Part shown: positions 24,901 to 36,959 of the stretch, one piece after another
How the letters are laid out: each line of letters begins with the position of its first letter
How positions within the stretch are numbered: the stretch's first letter is position 1
Source of the DNA: Desmodus rotundus
Lineage: Eukaryota > Chordata > Mammalia > Chiroptera > Phyllostomidae
Direction: 5' to 3'
NCBI RefSeq assembly: GCF_022682495.2
Contig: NC_071388.1
Location: forward strand, 14,061,171-14,125,170
DNA: 64,000 bases
Notes under the pieces: generated by a model
Told to the model about the DNA's origin: nothing
Seen by the model: only the letters and a program-made list of their open reading frames with translations
Databases searched by the model: none
Translations under genes and position numbers: made by a program

Positions 24901-27590
24901 TCTCTGTGGGTACCAGAAAAGCGGTTGATTTTTTACTGTGGTCAACATTGTACTTGTTCAGAGCAGTGACTTCCAAGCTCCTTACAGTGCAACAGGGAAC
25001 TGGAAGTCACTAACATTCTCCTAGTGGCATTTCCTTCTTATGTTTCAATTATATTTGATGCATCTGGATAAATATATTACTTGACAATAATGCTGGTCTT
25101 GATGAGGATTGTGCAGTAATTCCTGTGTAAATATAGGAGACTAATCACAAGTTGTGCTCCAGAGAATTCAAACCTTTTGGTTGCAAGTATTAATCTTGTA
25201 TTTTCAAAAATAAGACTCTAAATTAAGCAAATATTAAAGGAATAATCTAGAATGGGGTCACTGTTTTGCCATCAAATATGGCTATGGGAATGGCTGCCTT
25301 AGAATCTTTGTTTTAATGACTGAATACATTCACTGATGGGATTATCTATAAACATTGACATAAGTATTTTTGAGAGCCTGATTTTACTCTTGTATCTGTT
25401 TAAAATATTATTAATTGTTCAGTTGGCTTAGATTCCACGTACCTGTACCCACAAAGGTATTTCAAACTTTCAAAATAAAGTTTAGACAAACTTGTAGAAA
25501 TAAAGAGTAGTGAGAAATACATATGATAGACTAGGAAAATTGCTTAGAAATTTTTTTGTTCAGTTTTCTCCTGTTGTTTTAAAATGTGCTGAGACATTTT
25601 AAATGTGCAAGACACTGAGGGAAACAGAAATTTCTTTCCAAATAAGTAAGAGATTCATGAAAAAAATGATTTCACCTACTCACAAGGCATTACCAGTTGT
25701 GCCTTAACTGTCTGCAATCACTGGGCAAACTACATCACAGAACCTCACTCTTCTTTCGTAAAATCAAGGCACTGTGATAGTTCCTTATGCATCAAAAAAT
25801 TTCTTAACATAATCAAATACATCTATAGCTAATACCATTCTTTTGTATTTTGTATTTAAATATATCGCAGTGACAAAAATACCATGTAGCCAGGAACGAT
25901 AAGTTCATTTTGCCTATAATCAAATTATGTATCAGATTAACATGATTAATTGTAATACAATTTATGTTAAATTTTATTTCAGATGGATGAAAATTTTTCT
26001 TGTGCATGTATTTAGATATATCAATCCAATTGTTTTAGTTTCTAGCATGACATTTAAAGAAAACTTCTATCAAAAAGAAGTTGAACAGAAGAAGACTCAC
26101 AAAATATGACTACTTGGAATTAAGATTCCTTTTCTCTTCCATTAATCTAAGTTGGTTTTATTGGGCAAAGTTCTGTTATAAATGTATCTTTGCACTGTGG
26201 AAATGTCAATGAATATGATAAAGGGACACCTTTGGAGATTTATCATAAGATGTCATTCCTTATTTTACATTTTGTCTCATTGTGCAGTGTCACAAGATAA
26301 AAAATGCTTTGAAATTGCTGTTTCTCCGATGATCTTGCACAACTTGAAAGGTCGTGCATCTCTGTGTCGGTTTGATAACAAGCACGGTAATACTTTCAAA
26401 TAGTAATTAAACTAAGACGTAAGATTATCTCTGATATTAATGCACATTTAATTTTTTCCTCAAAGATGTTTAAAAGTGTATGTCTCCTTTCATGTAAACG
26501 TATATTTAAAAGCATATTCTATAGAATAAAACAGTGTGAATAAGTCAATACATTTAATCTAAATAACAAGCTTTTGATTATAAAACATGAGCTTCCTCAA
26601 TAGTGATTTCTAGAGTAACAAAAAAAGAGCCAGCTCACTGCTCCCAAGTACCTTGCTATTTAATTCAGACAGTGAATAAACACACATAGCCATTATGAAT
26701 GATATACAGGCTAGAAAAATATTGATTTATGTTGTTACTATTAAATGTAATTGAATTGTCTGACTGTAGACACACAAGTCTAAATAAAAAGGACTAGGAC
26801 ACTTTCTTTTAGTTTTTGTTAATATTTTTCCTGACAAAATTTTTACCTGACACAACTAACAATACTGACAATATTTAACTTCAAGGTCAAACAGATTTTG
26901 ATTCTGGATATGTAAAGTGGACAAGCAACAGAAATTTTCAAGTACAAACTTCCAATTTCACAAACCAAGTAAGTGGTGGAACTTCAGAAAGAATTAGCTT
27001 AGATTGTTGCCATACAAATGTGAACCGAAACAGGAATCACAGACCCTGAACTGGTAGGAGACCAGAAGAACTGATTTTCTCTCAAAGATGGTAGAGGAGC
27101 TGAGAACAAGAATTATAGAGCTTGGTGATATTTTGAAATAATTTTATGTAACAAATTTTATGTTTCCTTTAATTCTTAAAAGTTGTATTATATTTGTAAA
27201 CATTAAGCTATTTTTAGTTCAAATTTACTTTTAGGACTTAATTCACACTTTAAATGGGAGAGACATCCATGATTTCACAGAACAAGGGGAAGAAGTACGA
27301 GACAAAACCCTGGTAGAAGAGACAAAACACAAACAGTGAGGCAGTGGGAAGTGAAGTTGGGTGCTCTCTGCTACTGTGTCCTTTTTCTGTCTGTACCTGG
27401 TGAAACTTCTTAGGATATCCTTGGGTTCTAGACTCTCCCAGCTGTGGAATGGCCAGAAATAATAGTCAACAAACCAAATAGAGTGTCCAATGTCAAAAGA
27501 GAAAACAGAATGCATTATTATTTAAGGTACTTGTGTGGTTGTAGGACAAAAGTATGTTTCTCCTAATTAGTCTAAAGAATTTTAGAGAGT
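21960..27590. other. mostly unique sequence, no gene established
   Basis: Frames up to 104 codons, none with a recognised domain. The block at 23.58-23.98 kb ('ggaaaccaactccaggacag', 'ttaagaagagc'-like) may be part of an old inverted LTR, but I could not support boundaries. The short opposed frames at 22.57-22.80 kb are mirror-image artefacts. Confidence 0.45.
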
Positions 27591-27594
27591 CTGA

Positions 27595-28205
27595 GGTTTT
27601 ATTTCACTTGCAAGCTATCAACAAGTTAGTTGGACACAGTTTCATGGATGCTGGCAGACAACATGAGACTGATGGGCCAGCAAAAGTGATGGCTTATTAC
27701 TCATAGCAGTAGCTATAGCTAGAACATGAACATTTTCTTGTGACATTTCTCAGCCTCTGTTGACAGAGGGTGACTAAGGAGGAGGGAGTGATGCCTGGAT
27801 GCACTTGGGTTGCATTATAAGAAGAGAATCTGGATTTTAGGCAATACTAATTCTTTAAAGTGGGCTTCAGGAACAGCTGTGTGACCTTTGGAGCTGAGGG
27901 AGACAATACTATACTGGACAAGGGACTAGCCGAAGAACATATGTGCGTAAGTCATAGACATAGGCAACAGTGTGGCAATAGCCAGAAGGAAAAGAGCAGG
28001 TCTTGGTGCAGGTGGGCAAGGGAGGGGAATGGGGACATCTGTAATAGTGTCAATGGCAAAACCAAAGAACAATACTATGTTCTTTCTCGTGGATGGAGAC
28101 ACTATCTCTGTCTACCAGAGCTGTTCACTCTAACAACATCCTTGGAAATACAGTCTGGAACCGAGGGACAAGTGCCTTTTCTTGTACTGTGTGCCAAAAT
28201 GTAAT
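27595..28205 (-). repeat. probable old inverted LTR (family shared with 16.5 kb)
   Basis: The first ~110 bp align with 16515-16632: 'cagtttcatggatgctggcag', then 'gatgggccagcaaaagtg', then 'ttattactcatagc'. The following sequence ('gtgatgcctggatgcact', 'gagacactatctctgtc') is GC-richer and continuous with it. Likely an inverted LTR; the 114-codon plus-strand frame is antisense to it. Confidence 0.4.
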
Positions 28206-29330
28206 AAATCCTCAGAGAATTCCTCCAAAATCTATAACTCATTCCTGCACTGTCATGTTTTCTGGCCGTGAATATGCTGCTCTGCTGGCCACTTGGATTA
28301 ATCTGACCAAAAGGGACTACAGACAAATTTATTTTTACATATGCCATTTAATTAATTCAAGCTACCCTCAGCATGACTCAAAACAGCAGAATGTGGCAAC
28401 CTGAAATGTTCTACAGAATCTCAAACCACCAACTAAGCAAATCTAACCATTGGGGTACACCTTAGAAATCTTGATAGGTTTCTCTTTAAGATTCTATATT
28501 GACCTTCAAACTTCTTCTGAGGCTTGAACCAGCAGTTGCATAGAATCTGCCTCTGCCCACAGGGAGTGTGTCTAGGACAATTCTATCATCCATTACAACC
28601 CTGGGCAATCAGTTGACATTGACCTGAATGCTTTCCAGAGCTGAAGGGGGATTGTTGATTACTTTAGCTAGAGTCAGAAATGATGTCCTTCCCACCTTCT
28701 AACTGAATAACTCCCACAGCTTTGAAAACTGTTTACAGTTCCTGCATAAATTAGGATTCAATTATCCCTTGGGAGGCTCCACACAATGGGTGGTAGCCTA
28801 ACCTGAGCAACACCTTCGCACCCATCTGAAGGAGACTCCTTCTTTAGGCGCTTTCAGGCGTCGTAAGACCGTTCTGCAGTATAGGGCAGGTCACAGTGTT
28901 TTTGGAAGGGGATCAGTGAATGCCTGGCTTCCACCACAAACAGTGTCCCCTGGAAAATAAATGTTTAGAATTGCCAAAATCTCTTAAGCGGGACTCATAC
29001 TGGATGGGGAGCAAAAGATTTTACTGCTTCCAAAGTGGTACTCTGGCCCCTTTGTTTTGGAGGAACTACTTGGAGAGGTTACTTTAATCTGTCCTTGGTA
29101 CCATGGCACCAACTGGGTGGCATTCTGCCCCAAGCAATGATGAGCGTTGACATTCAGAGCGGGGGTATGATGGAAAACTGTAAATACTGGCGTTCTGCAT
29201 GGGTGGTGCAGTATCTTGGACCATCTAATTCCAGTAGACTGTTCTGGTGGGCTCCACAAAAAAGGGAAGCAGAACAACGATCACATTGTGTTCAGAGCTT
29301 TTTGTTGAGGGAGAGAAATTCCAAATAGTC
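28206..29330 (-). repeat. possible internal ERV-like or unique sequence
   Basis: The sequence has moderate GC and opposed frames of 81-103 codons. On the minus strand, 97 codons (28984-29277) are open. I recognise no reverse transcriptase, protease or integrase motif. Position next to the LTR-like block suggests internal sequence of the same relic. This is inference only. Confidence 0.25.
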
Positions 29331-29995
29331 AGTTAAAATGAATACACTTTCAATAGTTTTGAAGAGGCATACCAAAGTATCTCCTTGGAGAGGAAGATTA
29401 GTCATGTCTGTCTCTCAGTTTTCCCATACCTTCCAGAATCTAAGATGCCTTCTCGCCAGGTGATGACTTGTTACTCTCCAGAAATGTTCTGTTTTATCTA
29501 GAAATTGCAATAGAAATAATTATTCCCTTCTCTTTCAGTTTCAAAGATTTAGAGTTTCTACTTTAACCTTGGAAATTCCCGTGTTACACTGTGTTCCATT
29601 TATAATCTCATTTTTCTAAATTTACTACTTTTCCATTTTCCTTCTTCACTTATGACAAAGCTGAAATACTACTAAGACCAAAAACCTGGACAGAATTCAA
29701 GTACTAGCATTATATTCAAGTTTGGTATTCATTCATGACAATATTATGAACAGCAGACATATATGAGTTGCTAAAGGCCAGTCACAGCAGATAGAAAAAA
29801 GTGCATAAAGACGTGTTCTCTGTGGCTGGGAATTATGTATGTTGCAATGAAATATTGGATCAAACAGCAATACACACTCACACATTCCTACTGTGATGTG
29901 TATAACAATACAATTCTTCCTTTTCTGTTTTGAAGATTGCTAGCAAAATATAACTTTATGATTAAAAGATTCAGAATTTGGAATATATGACTTTT
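29331..29995. other. unique sequence, no gene seen
   Basis: No frames or repeats recognised. Confidence 0.5.
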
Positions 29996-29999
29996 ACAA

Positions 30000-30105
30000 T
30001 ATCATTCAAGGCCATGTTTTGCACATGAAGCAACTGAGGCTGAAGGACATTATACAACTTTTTTCTGAAGCTGTACAATTAGTTATAAGGCTATTTTAAC
30101 CCCCT
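30000..30105 (+). repeat. MIR SINE fragment
   Basis: 'cacatgaagcaactgaggc' followed by 'ctgtacaattagttataagg' is the MIR core and its 3' flank, in sense orientation and moderately diverged. Confidence 0.65.
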
Positions 30106-30154
30106 TTCCAATGCCCATTCCTATATTTCCAAACAATAAAATTACATTCTATCT

Positions 30155-30335
30155 TACCAGCAGCATTATAAGTACTTTACAGATATTGACTGATTTTATC
30201 CTCCAACAATGTTATAAAATAATTAATTGCCCCATTTATACGATGAGAACACTATGGGACATAAGCTTGGAATGGTTTCCCCAGGGTCCCCCTGTAATCC
30301 AGACAGCAGGCATTTCAGCCATCCAGTTATGTCGC
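30155..30335 (+). repeat. MIR SINE
   Basis: Second MIR in the same orientation: 'ttataagtactttacagata', 'ttatcctccaacaatg', 'tgccccatttatacgatgag', 'cagggtccccctgtaatcc'. It is a fuller copy than the one just upstream. Confidence 0.7.
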
Positions 30336-30516
30336 TTCATATTTGCTGACAATGTTTAACTGAAAGCTGGGATGTTATCTAGGAAATGAAAAGACCTTAT
30401 TTATTGGCAAAATGACTGATCACGTATACTTTTTTCTACAGAATTTAAATATTTGTACTCAAACATTGCCAAATCAGGAGAGCATAAGTCATCACTGATA
30501 TGTTTTCATCCTATAC

Positions 30517-30745
30517 CATGGGTTCTCAACTGGGGTGGTTGTGTCCTTTGTCCCCACAGTGGACATTTGGGAATGTCTGTAGACATTTTTGATGTGACAA
30601 CTGGGTGCAGAGTAGGGGAGGATTCTATTGGTTTGTTGTGTTAGATGCCAGGAGTGCTGCTTAACATTCTGCCATGTATATGACGGCCCCTCCAGAAAGA
30701 ATTGTCTGGCTGAAACATCCGTAGTGCTGAGGCTGAGAACCCATG
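30517..30745 (+). mobile_element. MER5A-like hAT DNA transposon, near full length
   Basis: Non-autonomous hAT-Charlie element of 229 bp. The terminal inverted repeats are 14 bp (catgggttctcaac against gctgagaacccatg) with one mismatch. Internal landmarks are 'gtggacatttgggaatgtc', 'tgtgacaactgggtgcag' and 'aagaattgtctggctg'. The flanking octamers tcctatac and tcctgggc agree at 5 of 8 positions, as expected for an old 8-bp target duplication. It encodes no transposase. Confidence 0.85.
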
Positions 30746-30749
30746 TCCT

Positions 30750-32505
30750 GGGCCTGGCTTGGCAGTGCTGGTTCCGGATGCACTAATTCTCACTCTGTGA
30801 TGAGCATGCCTGTCAGAAGCATCTTTGCTAAGACAGTCTCTCTGTGTATTTTGTATGGTAGGGGTGGGAGAAAGAGGGGTACAGGGGAGTGAAACCACAC
30901 ACAAGCAAACACACACAAAATCGAAGCAGAGTCTCATGAGTAATATCCTTAACGTTTCCCATCCTTAAATCAAACTTAACATGTATCTTTATGTTTAGTG
31001 CCGGTAATCAATACAACATGTCTATGAAGTCAGGATTTTTCTGTCAGTTCCTGAATCATGAGACTCAGTTATGTAAAGGGCTATTGTTCCATTCATGTCC
31101 ATGTTTGGCAGATTGTTTTTCTTCTCTGTAATGAGACCATTTGAGGAGCAGTTTCATTACTGTGCACATATTTATGCACCACAGACCTCTCGGCACATTC
31201 ACACACCCTCCAGCACGAGCCTGTAGCCAGAAACTACGTTTCCTAACACCACGCAAAGATCAGAGAGAAGGTGCTGTGAGCCAATGACTTCATACGTATT
31301 TTTTACACGTAAGTTCTTTGAAAACCCTATTATTACTATCCTAGAGTGGGAGATGAAACAGGGACGTACTTCTGAGAAAAATGGTAGTGAAGAGAAAGAT
31401 CCTCAGGCCTGGGGAAGAGGCAAAGTCTTCTCAGCTGTGTGTTTTGGATGTGAGAACAATGGAGAAAACTAATGCTCTTTGTTCATTTGAAACAATTGGG
31501 AAAATGCTGTCATTGTGGAGGGTTTTGTAAGGGTTTGTATCTACCTGTTTATTCATACTGACAACATATAAGTTCAAAAGTGTGGTCTTCATAACACTTC
31601 ACTTTAACTGCATATATAAATTGCTTGTCAACTTGAATACTGTGTGAGAGAGCACCTGTGGGTAGCAGACAGGGGCCGGGGGTCCAGAAGCAATGATGAC
31701 ACAGACACTAACATAGAGCTGCCATGTTGCCACACGGGACTTAACTATCTGGGGGTGCTAGTAAAAGGACTAGTTAAGGAGAAAAAATTTTAAATTTGGT
31801 CTCTGGTACTGAAAGGTAGTCGTGCTTGTAAGTATTATAGTCAGAATACTTAGTTAACCCTCGATGTAACTACACATTCTCATCTGACCTTAGTTTTGCG
31901 AGTGCAGAGTTTTTCGTCCTTTCATATCATTGATTACAGGGTGATGTTAACATAAAACAGCATTTTTAATCAAACAGTAAATGTTGGGCTAGAGACTGGG
32001 GAAGGCATTCCATTCCTGTGAGCTAAAAGAAGTAATTTTGATTTTCCTTCCACTTTGTGCATTGACATGGCATTAAGTTTATAGTTATTTGTGAAACACA
32101 AGGGGGAAATTTTTGCCACATCCGTGGCCTTTCTCTCTGTCATGTAATTTTTTCCTATTATTAATGTTTTCCCTCTTCCCCTTCTGAATGAAAGATAACT
32201 GGGCTCTGTTAGGGAGATACTGGACAGACCAAAACAACAAAATCCTGAGTCTCTTGTTTCTTGTGTCCTGGCAGAAGTAAGACTGTGGTCTCAAGTTGGG
32301 GGAATTGGAAGAGTGTTTAATAAAGGAATTATTGACAAAGATGTCCAAAGAATATAAAAATACCTGAGGCAACTGGTGAGTGTGTGTATACACAGGAAGT
32401 GGGGAACCAGTTTGTGGCTTATGACATTTAGATTTGATGGAACGAGAAGATAAAGGGCTGGCTAACAAAACCTATAAAAAGTGGGCCAGCATGGAGAGGC
32501 CAACC
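30750..32505. other. unique sequence, no gene seen
   Basis: Frames up to 127 codons (minus, 32085-32468) with no recognised domain. A GTGT/CACA-rich short stretch lies near 30.89-30.92 kb. Confidence 0.5.
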
Positions 32506-32511
32506 TTTTAC

Positions 32512-32745
32512 TAGCTGGTGTCTTCATCTGCTCAGGCTGCTGTAACAAAGATACTGCACTGGAGGCTTAGACAACATTTCTTTCTCAGAGTTCTGGAGGC
32601 TGGAATTCCAAGATCAGGGTGCCAGCATGGTCAAGTTCTTTGTGAGGACCTTCTTCCTACGTAGGTCCTCACATGGCTTCCTGGACACACACACTCAGAT
32701 CTTCCATCTGTAAATTTTGGGGAGACAAACATTCCGTCCTATGCA
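32512..32745 (-). repeat. MLT1-type MaLR LTR (inverted)
   Basis: The plus strand reads as antisense MLT1: 'caggctgctgtaacaaag', 'cagagttctggaggctgg', 'ccaagatcagggtgccagc', 'gtcctcacatggcttcct', then 'taaattttggggagacaaac'. All landmarks are in canonical order, with the middle shortened by a deletion. Confidence 0.85.
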
Positions 32746-33450
32746 GCCAGTTAGTGTCAATTCCACAGGAAGAGGTCCCTCACTTTCCTCCCCCATTTTT
32801 TTTCTCACTATGGACTGAAACTGATCAGAAGTCGGAGTGCAAGGGATCCATTGATAAATTCTGGAGCAGAGTACCGAGTAACTGAGAATGGATTAGAGCT
32901 GGTGGAACAAATGAGAGTTATCTAACAGAACTCCAAAGATAGGTCATTACTGAAGGAAAAATGAGCTTTGCAGTTCTGCTCTGTGCTGTTGGTATTCGGT
33001 AATGAGAATTAGTTAATGTAGCAGAAGAGGCAGATTTTTGTGGCACATAAAATTAAAAAGTGACTAATAAACTTTTATACTTGAATGTCTGTAAACCCCC
33101 AACTCCACCTGTCTAAAACCAAGTTGATCTTACTCTCGAAAATACCGGTTTATTATCTCAAATTGTATTTTTCATCAAATAACATTTCTGTCTACTATGT
33201 GGTCCAAGTCAGAGGCATAAGATTATCTGTCCTAGCTCTGTTTTTCTCATCTACCTGATTATTAGATATAAAGAATTCTGCCACCTGGGTATTCACTTCT
33301 CTCTCTTAGAGATGCTCACGTCTGCTTCATTGCAACCTGCTTTCATCTGCCAATTGGATTTTACTAACTTGACCTAGAGACTGGTCATCATCTCAATGGA
33401 TTCTTTCAATAAAACCAGAACCAACCATTTAAAACGGGAATCTAAGCAAT
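32746..33450. other. unique sequence, no gene seen
   Basis: No frames or repeats recognised. Confidence 0.5.
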
Positions 33451-33454
33451 CATT

Positions 33455-33600
33455 TGTCTACTTAAAACCTTTCGATATCTTTCCTTCACCAATAACAACA
33501 GATTCAAGAGTAACTAAATTGTGTCTCTCCTGCCTTCCTGCTTCTCCCTCCTGGCTCCATTTCTGCATTTCACTTCCTGTCTTCTGACCTTCAGTTTTTT
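33455..33600 (+). repeat. LINE L2 fragment
   Basis: 'cttaaaacctttcgatatct' followed by a diverged run ending 'cctgccttcctgcttctcc' and 'tctgaccttcag' resembles the L2 stretch beginning 'ttaaaacccttcaatggct'. Diverged. Confidence 0.45.
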
Positions 33601-33704
33601 TTAAATGACTTCCACACACCCATCCTGAAATGTTCCTGACTGTAAAGGTTAGCTCCTGTTTGAAACGCTGTCTGTCATTTATTTTTCTTCTGTCGAACAT
33701 TCTC

Positions 33705-35810
33705 TTTCTCGAGTGCTGCTTCAGCGCTTTTCTTGAGTTATAGTTGGGATGGATTATCAGCTCGGGCTTGTTCTGGAGCTGTCAGAACAGCGAGTCTGCA
33801 TGGTGGTAATAAGGCTAAAGTGGTAAAATGATGACGATTTGCCTGAGAAGCTTCATGTATTCAGGGAGTCTAAGAAAACTCAATTATGCTACAAAATGAA
33901 AACCAGAGTTAGCTAAGAAGGGTAAAATTTAGGATTTTTAACTAGTGTATAGCATTTAGACTATCGATGGGGAAATGTAGAGGTTTCAGATAACGGAAAA
34001 TTTGTTTATGATTTAAAAAGTGTGATTATTTCTCTACACGATATTCACTTTATTCAAAAACCTGTAAACCCTATTAATAATTTTTGATGAATATGATTTA
34101 GTAATTCTTCCTTATTTCTTATATTTCATTTGGTAATTTAATACTTCAATACTTCAGTCCTATTACATAAGAAATCTAGATTATTCAAACTTATTTTTCT
34201 GGTTAAAACAATAGCTTTTATTTAATTTCATATTATAATTGATAAGTGTTATATAGTATATTTACATACTTTAGATCCCCTGAGACAAACCATCATTTGC
34301 ATTTTGGTGGTTGCATGTAATTACTCTGTTGAGACCCCAGCTCTTGCTTTAAAAGTAAATTCAAGGAGTTTTATTTGTTAAGTACTTACATATATTTCTC
34401 AAAATAAGCACCAATAAAAATGAAGAACTCGTATAAAAGCATACTGAGTCATGCTTAAAAATAAAATTCCCTAATAAATTTGTTGATACAAAGGTGATAT
34501 CCCTTGTTCTGTTTATGCATTTTTATAGACTAAGCTAATGAAAGTAATGCACTTAATTTATAGTGATACCATGTGTAAAACAAGTACCACTATTCCAACT
34601 GAATGAAAGGAATTCATGAATATTGATGCTCAAAAAACAACAAAAAAAAGAGGTCGACCTTTCACTACCAAAGGCTATAAATTGAGAATTGAAATCAACT
34701 GAAACAATCCTTTAGAAATCAAGTACTCAATACCCATATTGTATTTTGCAATTCCAGCTTAACTCTGCATTTCAAACAGGCAATCTAGCCTCGTTTGCAG
34801 TGGATAAGAATAAGCCCCGAAGAACTACTTTTTAAACCTTGTAAAAATCTCTTCAGAAACTGGACTTCAAAGATATTCTGAACACACCATAAAGTTTCAA
34901 ACTTCAGTAGCCACATAAGCCGTACGTGGTTCCAACTGACACCAATCAGAATTTTATGTGCATGGACTGAGGCTGAAGGATGACCATTTATATGATCAAC
35001 ACTGTGCATGATGACTAAAAAACCTGTCTGAAATTTACTGTGCTGGCTTTTACTCTGAAAAGACACTAAGTTTCAAAAACTCACCAGATGTTTAAATATG
35101 GTGGGCAGTACTAGTTTATCTGAATAATGTATTCTTGGATATTTTTATAGTTCTTTTCTTTTTTCTTATCTGCCTTTCTATTTCTCTCAGATTCTGACAT
35201 TTTAAAGCACAGGTTTGAAAAGTTATTTTCCACTATATCCCCAGATTTGTTACATGATACTGCAAAAATCTTTTGCTTCCTGGTATTTGTTCATGTCTTA
35301 AAGTTATTTTTCATTAATATCTTCATAATTACAAATATCTCACAGGTGGCAATTACTTTAAAGTTTAAATTTACTCACTTAAAATAGGGAGATTATTTTC
35401 AATTATTCAGTGCTGTCCAATATAACTCCCTGCTTTTAAAAAATGAGGCAGAAAGAAAGGCATCAAAAGATAGAAGGGTATTGTAACACCCAGATATTAT
35501 TTGGAGGAGTGTTATCCACACAAGACACAATCTGCATTGCAATCCACCATGAATGAGCAAAATGCTAAAATGTCTTGGATTAAACCACTATGTATTAATT
35601 ATCCTGTGTGTGTGCATGGGATGGATATAGACAAAATCATATGAGCAACACCTGCAACTTTTCTAGCTGCAGGGACTCTGAAAGGCTCTTCACACATCAT
35701 GAGTGAATACATACTGTGTAAAAGGAATGCAAGGAAAATTTTATCTTACAGTAATTTTCAATTTTTTTAAGACAGTGGAACTCAACATGAGAAGTGTTAT
35801 AAGAATCAGG
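33705..35810. other. AT-rich sequence, no gene seen
   Basis: Only one frame near 93 codons (minus, 34785-35066), with no recognised domain. No repeat named. Confidence 0.55.
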
Positions 35811-35821
35811 CACCATGGATT

Positions 35822-36351
35822 TTTTTTAAAAAAATTTTATTGTTATTCAATTACAGTTGTATGCCTTTTCTCCCCATCCCTCCACCCCACCCCAGCTGAA
35901 CCCACCTCCCTCCCCCACTTCCGCCCTCCCCCTTGATTTTGTCCATGTGTCCTTTATAGTAGTTCCTGTAATCCCGTCTTCCCACTGTCCCCACCCCACT
36001 CCCCCCTGGCTATTGTTAGATTGTTCTTAACTTCAATGTCTCTGGTTATATTTTGTTTTGAAACACCAATCCAAAAGAACCTGTGCACCCCAATGTTCAT
36101 AGCAGCACAATTTACAATAGCCAAGTACTGGAAGCAACCTAAGTGCCCATCAGCAAACGAGTGGATCCAAAAACAATGGTATATTTACACAATGGAATTC
36201 TACGCAGCAGAGAGAAAGAAGGAGCTTATACCCTTTGCAACAGCATGGATGGAACTGGAGAGCATTATGCTAAGTGAAATAAGCCAGGCGGTGAGGGACA
36301 AATACCATATGATCTCACCTTTAACTGGAACATAATCAATAGAAGAAAGAA
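35822..36351 (-). mobile_element. young LINE-1 with 5' inversion (twin priming)
   Basis: Read on the minus strand, the insertion starts with an inverted piece carrying the end of L1 ORF2 (plus 36060-36335) and finishes with a normally oriented L1 3' UTR and poly(A) tail (plus 36055 down to 35822). The inverted piece shows the ORF2p C-terminal wording ('NEWIQKQWYIYTMEF', 'ATAWMELESIMLSEIS') and a stop codon just after it. Direct repeats flank it: 35812-35826 and 36352-36366 (accatggatt then T-rich). The minus-strand integration site reads CTT|AAAAG, the L1 endonuclease preference. 5' inversion is a known product of twin priming. Not autonomous: nearly all of the element is missing. Confidence 0.85.
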
Positions 36352-36955
36352 ACCATGGATTCTTTTAAGTTTAAGTATGAATATGTATCTGTTTGATATG
36401 CAGGACTAGGTTCAATAATGGCTGAGACCTCAGCAATATAAAGTTTCAGCAACACCAACAGGGTTGAAACAAAATGCTATAATGTGGATGAGGAAAAAAG
36501 AAACATTCAAATATTGGAGGTGATTCTAATGGAAGATACAAAAACAAAAAAATGACATATGTACTGAAAAACATTACTACTAGTCATAATATCCTTTTGT
36601 AATTAAGGTAAAATAATTATATTGGAAAGCCAAAAGAGAGAGGAAAGAGGAGGGGGAGAGAAGGAGGAGAGAAAGGGGAGAGAAAATGGGAGAGGGAGAG
36701 GATGAGGAAGGAGGGAAGAGCGGCACACAGAGAGTATTTGTAACTGCCTGCAAGAAAATACGGGACTGTGTTCTTTAGGCAGGAGAAAAATAGAAGGTAA
36801 ATATGCTACATTTAAATAAATATTAACTCCATAAAGCAATAGCAACACTGTGGGTAATGTAAAATATAGACTTAATTACAACACTGAGAGGTAATAGAAT
36901 ATTCTTGTAGAGGAGGAAATGAAAGGTCAGCAGACTGCCTGGGAAGAGAGTAAAA
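36352..36955. other. A-rich sequence with purine tract
   Basis: No gene. It may be the 5' continuation of the L1M relic that follows, but I could not support the boundary. The purine tract is listed separately. Confidence 0.4.
36632..36720. repeat. purine-rich (GA) tract
   Basis: 87 of 89 bases on the plus strand are A or G; the exceptions are T at 36687 and 36703. A low-complexity GA array. The minus-strand 81-codon frame through it is a low-complexity artefact. Confidence 0.9.
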
Positions 36956-36959
36956 GGTT

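Noticed and set aside
36021..36335. 104-codon frame with a clear reverse-transcriptase-family end
   Set aside because: It is only the C-terminal end of L1 ORF2 within an inverted, truncated insertion, so it is listed as a mobile element and not a gene.
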